In this document: positions 31,881 to 36,629 of the stretch, piece by piece
How the letters are laid out: every line of letters begins with the position of its first letter
Position numbering within the stretch: position 1 is the stretch's first letter
Source: a virus
DNA length: 36,629 nt
Strand: one strand, 5' to 3'
IMG/VR virus record: IMGVR_UViG_3300017748_003686
Coordinates: 1 to 36,629 of that record
The notes under the pieces: model-generated
What the model saw: only the letters and a program-made list of their open reading frames with translations
Database searches by the model: none
Told to the model about the DNA's origin: nothing
Made by a program: the position numbers and the translations under genes

Positions 31881-33739
31881 TATTGTATTTCGCATGCTCC
31901 ACCTGCACAAGCTAATTCTCCAGCTAAATCTGTTTCATCTTCAGTTTCAACTATTTTAGTTAAATCAACGTCTTTCAATGTTTCCATTAATTCGTTATAT
32001 TTGTCTTCTGTTATATCTTCGAATGGTGCTTGAGTATAAGTTCCGCCATCATAAGGAAGTACTGATAAACCATTGTAATGTTTTCTATTATCCCACATCC
32101 AATCTCCAGCTGTTTCCCATTCTTCTGCTTTTAAACTCACAGTTGCTGAAACATTGTGTGTATTAGAACCGTTTCTATGTCCTGGAACTACCCATTCCAT
32201 TGCAATTTTTTTAATTCTTTCCAACAATTGAAATGGAGACTCTGTTCTCAATATAGCTCCATCTGGTGCTTTTTGTGGTATACTAATCACAGCTGTGTCA
32301 TGCGGTCTAAAATATTCATCTTCAATTAATTCTGGATGATGTACACTTAAATGTTTATACATTGATTCATTTTTACCAACTCTAACTCTTCTAATATAAT
32401 AATCATTGTGCCATGCATGAATACCAGATGAAGTTCCTAATGCTAGAGATGTTGTGCCAGCTGGTTTAACTGTCGTGCATCTAGCTGCAGGATTTATACC
32501 AATTAGTTTGGCGACTCTTACGTTTTCTCGTTTTACTAGTTGAGCGGCTTTCTTCAAGTCGTAACCTAGAACGGTGCCAGAACCGATTCCCGTCATAGAT
32601 ACTCCTATTAGAGCATCTTTTTCTGTTGTTTCTCTCCATATGTCCCTTAAATAATGGAAGTCAGTGTAACCTGCTTGTAATGTTCCTATAAACGAAGCAG
32701 CTTTTACTCGTTTATTTAAATCATCCTGCGATTCGATATCTGAAGCATTTACTTCACATAAATTGCAGAATTGAAAAGGTCTTAATGCTATTTCACAACA
32801 AGGATTAGTTCCCCAATCTTTGTCATTATTTAAATATATACCAGGCTCTCCTGCTCCTGATAACTCAACTCGTTTCCATAAGTCCATAAAAAATTCTTTA
32901 GTTACTTTATGTCTCATTAATACAGCTGAATTATTCGCTCTACCTCTTTGCGGAGCTTCTTCCCACCAATGTCCTGCTTTACATCCTATCATGGCATCAT
33001 CGTCTGCAGAAAACAAACTAATTAAAGCGGCTCTTCTAATGCCTCCAGCTAAAACTGCGTCTGCTATATGACAAACTATGTCATGAGTTTCTAATGTTGA
33101 TAGTTTATCACCATCTTCTTTTGACTCTAATATGCCTGTTATTTTAAGAATGCATTCTTTTAATGGTTGTGGTCCCGGTGCTTTACCACCAGATGTAACT
33201 AATTGAGCTCCTTTAGCTCTAATATCAGAATAATCAAATTCTATTCTTGAACTTTTACCATTTAAATATGACTTCATTAACACTTTTATTGCGTCAGCCC
33301 AACCTTCGATACTATCGCCAATTAAAAATCTTCTTTTTCTTTTTGGATATGGTTTATTTACTGGAGGTAAATTTGTTACATGATGTCGTTGAACTGAATA
33401 TCCTACTCCAGTTCCGCCTAATAATAAAAACATTGTTTCGCTAAATGCATCAATATGATCTATAGGTAGGTAAGCACAATTATAAACTCTATTAGGAGAT
33501 ATTTCAATTGGTTTACCACCGAACTGTAATGATCTCATTGAAGGAAGTATTTTTTTGTCATATACTAATTTATAAACATCTTCAATTTCATCTGTTAAAG
33601 CAGGATATCTTTTAATATGCATATTTTTATTACGTGTAACTAACTCTTCCCAAGTTTCTCTTCTGTTTAATTCTGGTATAAATTTTGCATACTTCATGTA
33701 TACTGTTATATCTGATAAAATTTTATTTGATATGTTCAT
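31880..33739 (-). CDS. nrdJ: Class II (adenosylcobalamin) ribonucleoside-triphosphate reductase
   Basis: 619 residues, shorter than the Lactobacillus enzyme (739). Active-site cysteines are in place: C88 (NRVYNCAYL), C313 (TNPCCEI, the thiyl radical position) and C324 (CNLCEV), with 11 residues between the last two as in RTPR. GGTGVGYSVQ, KPAGTTSLALGTSSGIHAWH and the redox tail CAGGAC (C611, C616) are typical of monomeric class II enzymes. It makes deoxynucleotides without oxygen or an NrdB partner but needs B12, which the host must supply. A strong AGGAG lies 5 bases before the ATG. A terminator for the previous unit lies just upstream. Confidence 0.93.
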   Translation of the reverse strand: MNISNKILSDITVYMKYAKFIPELNRRETWEELVTRNKNMHIKRYPALTDEIEDVYKLVYDKKILPSMRSLQFGGKPIEISPNRVYNCAYLPIDHIDAFSETMFLLLGGTGVGYSVQRHHVTNLPPVNKPYPKRKRRFLIGDSIEGWADAIKVLMKSYLNGKSSRIEFDYSDIRAKGAQLVTSGGKAPGPQPLKECILKITGILESKEDGDKLSTLETHDIVCHIADAVLAGGIRRAALISLFSADDDAMIGCKAGHWWEEAPQRGRANNSAVLMRHKVTKEFFMDLWKRVELSGAGEPGIYLNNDKDWGTNPCCEIALRPFQFCNLCEVNASDIESQDDLNKRVKAASFIGTLQAGYTDFHYLRDIWRETTEKDALIGVSMTGIGSGTVLGYDLKKAAQLVKRENVRVAKLIGINPAARCTTVKPAGTTSLALGTSSGIHAWHNDYYIRRVRVGKNESMYKHLSVHHPELIEDEYFRPHDTAVISIPQKAPDGAILRTESPFQLLERIKKIAMEWVVPGHRNGSNTHNVSATVSLKAEEWETAGDWMWDNRKHYNGLSVLPYDGGTYTQAPFEDITEDKYNELMETLKDVDLTKIVETEDETDLAGELACAGGACEIQ

Positions 33740-33768
33740 GTGACTCCTACTTTTTTTTTATTTTAGAC

Positions 33769-33794
33769 AAAAATAGACCCCTTATAGAGGTCTA
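33769..33794 (-). terminator. Rho-independent terminator after the helicase gene
   Basis: On the minus strand a 9-pair stem (one G-U pair) with an AUA loop spans 33794-33774, followed by TTTTT at 33773-33769. It ends the uvsX-exonuclease-gp41 transcript before nrdJ. Confidence 0.8.
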
Positions 33795-33799
33795 AGATT

Positions 33800-33828
33800 A
33801 ATTTAATATAAATATAAATACTATCCTA
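33800..33828 (-). promoter_or_regulatory. Weak promoter-like element TAGGAT-17-TAAATT
   Basis: Minus strand TAGGAT (33828-33823), 17 bases, TAAATT (33805-33800). The -10 box has two mismatches. It lies just before the hairpin at 33774-33794, so a transcript from here would start with that hairpin. Confidence 0.3.
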
Positions 33829-35176
33829 AACTTCCGCCTAAATCTTTAAATTTCTGTGCTAAATTTTTCTTTACCAATGTTTCTCCTGTTTTCATTGTTT
33901 GTGTAGTCTGCCTTCCTTGAGATGTTTGTGGTTCAAAGAAATCAAACTGGCCGTTATTTGTGTTAATTTTACTTGGTAATGTAATACCGTCTGGACCAAA
34001 TCTATTTTTAATAACATGTCCTCTACCAGTTCCGGATAATTTATCTTCAACTTTTCTTGATAGTGACATTAAAAAATCTGCAACCATTACTTTACCATAT
34101 GACGATGCAATTTTGTCTGCTTCAATAACATCATCTTCTAATGCAGATCTACCTGCTTGAGATGCTGTCCAAACCGGAACATTGTATTCTCCGGCCATTC
34201 CTCTCATTTCTTCATATAATTCTTCTAAAGCTTCGTGCTTATCTTTTTTAGTATTTACTTTTAATAAGTCACCATAATCAATTACAACTAAATCTGGTTT
34301 ATTTCCTAACATAATTGTTTTTTCAATATGTGCTTTTATTCCCATAACACCGGTGGACTTTGTTGGATAATATTTTATAATTAATTCTCCAGAAAGTGTT
34401 TCTAATTTTTCTTCTATATCAGATGTATAATTTTTTAAATTTTGAGCAGCAATACCAGTTACTACTGAATCATATCGTTGACCTACATAATTATCATTTA
34501 ATTCTAATGTATAATGTATAACCGTTTTGCCTTTTTTAACTGCATTTGCGCCTATATTTATAAGCATCCATGATTTTCCAATACCAGCTGGAGCCATTAC
34601 TACTCCTAATTCTCCTGCAGCCAATCCTCCATCCATTAAATCGTCAATTACATCCCAACCTGTACTTATAGTATCTCTAGCTGACTCTGTATATCTTGCT
34701 ACTACATCTTTTTTATATTCATGTCCAATATCAGTATCAGCTCCAGCTTTCATTGCTCCATCAATTTTGCTTTTTATTTCATCGTAATTACCCATTTTAA
34801 GTAAATTAACAGAATCCATAATTGCACGCTTTATTTCTTGATTCTTGCAAAACTTAAGTATTTCATCTTTTACAAAAGTCAGGTCATCTGACTCCATAAA
34901 TCTAAATACTTCTTTTAATTGTTCTAATATTGCTGTTTTTAGAACATCATTGTCTATTTCTGTAACTTTTACTTTTAATACGTCTTTTGAAGGAGGAGTT
35001 TTATATTCACGAAAATGATCTAATACTACTTCTAATAACCAACTATTTGCATCTGATTCAAAATAATCTGCTTGTATAATATCAGCAATTTGTTGTAGAA
35101 ACGTTCTATCCACAAACATAGCTGCCAAAACTTTAACTTGAAATGTCCATCCATACTCACTTAACTTATCTGTCAT
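33821..35176 (-). CDS. 41: Replicative DNA helicase, gp41 / DnaB-like
   Basis: 451 residues. Residues 1-150 form a helical N-terminal domain; then STGWDVIDDLMDGGLAAGELGVVMAPAGIGKSW carries Walker A (195-202), VIHYTLELNDNYVGQR is motif H1a, PDLVVIDYGDLL (D300) is Walker B and VPVWTASQAGRSAL is motif H3. It unwinds DNA 5'-3' ahead of the polymerase as a hexamer. The end is rich in Gln and Lys with LAQKFKDLGGSLG. It follows the promoter-like element at 35182-35210 and ends before a terminator. Confidence 0.92.
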   Translation of the reverse strand: MTDKLSEYGWTFQVKVLAAMFVDRTFLQQIADIIQADYFESDANSWLLEVVLDHFREYKTPPSKDVLKVKVTEIDNDVLKTAILEQLKEVFRFMESDDLTFVKDEILKFCKNQEIKRAIMDSVNLLKMGNYDEIKSKIDGAMKAGADTDIGHEYKKDVVARYTESARDTISTGWDVIDDLMDGGLAAGELGVVMAPAGIGKSWMLINIGANAVKKGKTVIHYTLELNDNYVGQRYDSVVTGIAAQNLKNYTSDIEEKLETLSGELIIKYYPTKSTGVMGIKAHIEKTIMLGNKPDLVVIDYGDLLKVNTKKDKHEALEELYEEMRGMAGEYNVPVWTASQAGRSALEDDVIEADKIASSYGKVMVADFLMSLSRKVEDKLSGTGRGHVIKNRFGPDGITLPSKINTNNGQFDFFEPQTSQGRQTTQTMKTGETLVKKNLAQKFKDLGGSLG

Positions 35177-35181
35177 ATATT

Positions 35182-35210
35182 ATTATATAGAAAATAATTA
35201 TTAAATCCAA
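35182..35210 (-). promoter_or_regulatory. Promoter-like element TTGGAT-17-TATAAT
   Basis: Minus strand TTGGAT (35210-35205), 17 bases, TATAAT (35187-35182), only 5 bases before the helicase ATG, so the transcript would have no usual leader. Both boxes match the consensus exactly. Confidence 0.65.
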
Positions 35211-36260
35211 TTATTTTGTTTTTTGTGCAAAAGCACTCAATGATAACCATGTATTGTTTAACCAATCTGGCATATTTTTCATAACTGACCACATTTTATC
35301 CTCCATAAATAATTTTCTAAATTCTATTTTATTTAATTCTGGTATTTGTGATTCCATTATTCTTCTAATATTGCTTTTTGTTTGAGCTGGAATATCTAAT
35401 AGTTTTAGATTCATTAGCCTCCAGTTGTCAGATATTATGTTTTTATTATCTATTATTTTATTATATGTTTTTGATTCTGCTACACTATTATAACATGTTT
35501 CCCACAGGTCATCTAATTCATATTCTTGTTCTTTATCTAAGTCAGGAACATGTTTTAATAATGTTTTTGGACCAATACCTTTTACTCCTGGTATATTATC
35601 TGATTTATCACCAGTAAATGATCTATATATAACATAATTTTTGGGATGTACCCCAAATTCATTTAATATACGTTCTGTATCATACATTTTCTTTTTAATC
35701 GGAGACCATATTTCAATTTGATCATTAACTAATTGATAAAAATCACGATCTGTTGATACAATTGTAATTTTTTTACTTTTTGCTTCATACATTTGAGTAA
35801 TATATGCAATAGTATCATCTGCTTCAATTCCATCCATAGATAAAAACGTAACTGGTAATGCATCTAAATATGATACTAGTCTACTAAATTGATGTCTCAT
35901 AGCTTCTTGCTCATGTTCGATACTAGGCATATGATGATCATGTCTTCGTAATCTTGTTTTATTAGCTCGATTACCTTTATAATCTTTATAAATCTTTTTT
36001 CTTCGCTTAGATCCACCAACTCCATCAAATACAATAATGCATCTAGAAGGTTTGAAATCCCTAACACATTTTCCAATGCTATATAGAAATCCAGTAATAC
36101 CTCCTATATGTTCACCATCTTCATTAGTTGAAGGAGTTGCTGAAAATGATCTAATGAAAGTATTGAGTCCGTCAAAGATCATAATATGATCGTCAGGACT
36201 CTGATTTATACTTTCTTTTTCTTTTTGAAGTTGTTTAAATAATTCTTGATACTTATTCAT
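35211..36260 (-). CDS. rnh: RNase H-like 5'-3' exonuclease (T4 rnh family)
   Basis: 349 residues (T4 RNase H has 305). The FEN-type fold is complete: MIFDGLNTFIRSF with the first Asp, CIIVFDGVGGSKRRKKIYKDYKGNR, SMDGIEADDTIAYI, IVSTDRDFYQLV and the H3TH segment GDKSDNIPGVKGIGPKTLL, giving the acidic metal ligands. It removes RNA primers from Okazaki fragments. It starts one base inside the UvsX stop (TAATG), and no promoter is seen before it. Confidence 0.92.
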   Translation of the reverse strand: MNKYQELFKQLQKEKESINQSPDDHIMIFDGLNTFIRSFSATPSTNEDGEHIGGITGFLYSIGKCVRDFKPSRCIIVFDGVGGSKRRKKIYKDYKGNRANKTRLRRHDHHMPSIEHEQEAMRHQFSRLVSYLDALPVTFLSMDGIEADDTIAYITQMYEAKSKKITIVSTDRDFYQLVNDQIEIWSPIKKKMYDTERILNEFGVHPKNYVIYRSFTGDKSDNIPGVKGIGPKTLLKHVPDLDKEQEYELDDLWETCYNSVAESKTYNKIIDNKNIISDNWRLMNLKLLDIPAQTKSNIRRIMESQIPELNKIEFRKLFMEDKMWSVMKNMPDWLNNTWLSLSAFAQKTK

Positions 36261-36629
36261 TATGCTTCTTCGTTTACAACTTCTTCGTCTACCACAACAT
36301 CATCAATACCGCCATCGATACCAGCACGATATTTAAAAATATATGCTTCACAAATTCTATTATACAATCTATCTTTCATTTCGGAATTTTGTATTACTTT
36401 TTCAATAAAATCTTTACTTTGAAATTTAACAGTATCTAGAACTTCTCCAGTATCTGGATCGACGTCGTCTAATGAATACCAAGCTCCTGATTGTGAAACT
36501 AATTTAAAATTCTTCATGATATTTAACCAACCACCATAGTTGTCAATTCCACTATCATAATATATTTCATAATCAATTTTTCTATTAGGAGGACCCATTC
36601 TATTTTTCACAACATGTACATTGGTTTTA
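36260..36629 (-). CDS. uvsX: UvsX/RecA-like recombinase, C-terminal part, 5' end outside window
   Basis: The frame is open from the right edge; the part seen codes for about 122 residues, so the ATPase core lies outside. VVKNRMGPPNRKIDYEIYYDSGIDNYGGWLNIMK, then VSQSGAWYSLDD with VDPDTGEVLDTVKFQSKDFIEKV, match the C-terminal part of RecA/UvsX ('KNK..PP.R...F.I.Y..GI' and 'K.GAWY'). The end is acidic (DDVVVDEEVVNEEA), as in RecA tails that control partner binding. It would form filaments on single-stranded DNA for recombination-dependent replication. A GTG at 36610 is not a real start. Confidence 0.82.
   Translation of the reverse strand, partial: KTNVHVVKNRMGPPNRKIDYEIYYDSGIDNYGGWLNIMKNFKLVSQSGAWYSLDDVDPDTGEVLDTVKFQSKDFIEKVIQNSEMKDRLYNRICEAYIFKYRAGIDGGIDDVVVDEEVVNEEA

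Noticed and set aside
33740-33820. Cobalamin riboswitch ahead of nrdJ
   Set aside because: The gap is about 80 bases and holds a simple terminator hairpin; a B12 riboswitch is far larger and has a conserved B12 box that is not present.
1-36629. tRNA genes, CRISPR arrays, integrase or IS elements
   Set aside because: No cloverleaf-like stretch, spaced repeat array or transposase/integrase motif was seen; the gaps between genes are all too short to hold them.

Overview
The window looks like part of the genome of a large T4-like (Straboviridae-related, marine-type) tailed phage with AT-rich DNA. The evidence is the replication set, all on the minus strand: UvsX/RecA-like recombinase C-terminus, RNase H-like 5' exonuclease, gp41 helicase, family B DNA polymerase gp43, sliding clamp gp45, clamp loader gp44 and gp62, dUTPase, PhoH, a GroES-like co-chaperonin and a B12-dependent ribonucleotide reductase. 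Several traits point to a Bacteroidota (marine flavobacterium-like) host. These are a secreted protein built of 'GC-[TM]-[DN]-P...NYNP...DDGSC' repeats, a lipoprotein-like protein whose lipid-box cysteine is followed by KK, and many starts without a Shine-Dalgarno sequence. The host assignment is inference. I saw no tRNA, CRISPR, integrase or IS element, and every gene runs right to left.

Layout in transcription order (right to left). 36629-33821: UvsX end, 5' exonuclease, gp41 helicase, then a strong terminator. 33739-31722: class II ribonucleotide reductase (nrdJ) and a small Cys-rich protein. 31678-27660: a small unknown, then FolE, QueD, QueE (7-deazaguanine precursor synthesis), a 45-aa ORF, GroES, a lipoprotein-like protein and PhoH. 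27617-23821: UV damage endonuclease, a 75-aa membrane protein and DNA polymerase. 23788-17213: an unknown, a divergent QueD-like T-fold protein, a GT4 glycosyltransferase, a 59-aa ORF and a TGT/DpdA-like transglycosylase, followed by clamp, dUTPase, clamp loader and small proteins. 17187-14972: a YubB-like protein, a Cas4/RecB-type Fe-S nuclease, a conserved 81-aa protein and a SLOG/DUF2493 protein. 14936-3298: a 12-kb sugar island with six clear glycosyltransferases, two probable ones, a methyltransferase and a four-gene sugar block (cytidylyltransferase, DegT aminotransferase, dehydroquinate-synthase-like cyclase, SIS isomerase). 3258-1: endolysin, holin-like protein and the secreted repeat protein, which runs off the left edge.

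Two gene systems stand out. The first is a probable 7-deazaguanine DNA modification pathway (FolE, QueD, QueE, TGT/DpdA-like) in which the transglycosylase is chained by 1-4 base overlaps to a glycosyltransferase, a second QueD-fold protein and two unknown small proteins; a glycosylated or otherwise elaborated deazaguanine is a reasonable hypothesis. The second is the sugar island, whose cyclase-aminotransferase-cytidylyltransferase core could make an activated amino-cyclitol or an unusual amino sugar for the eight transferases around it.

Almost every gap longer than about 30 bases carries the same promoter-like element, TTGGAT (or a one- or two-base variant), exactly 17 bases, then TATAAT or a close variant. 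I found eight good copies and one weak one. They divide the window into the units listed above and appear to be the phage's own promoter class.
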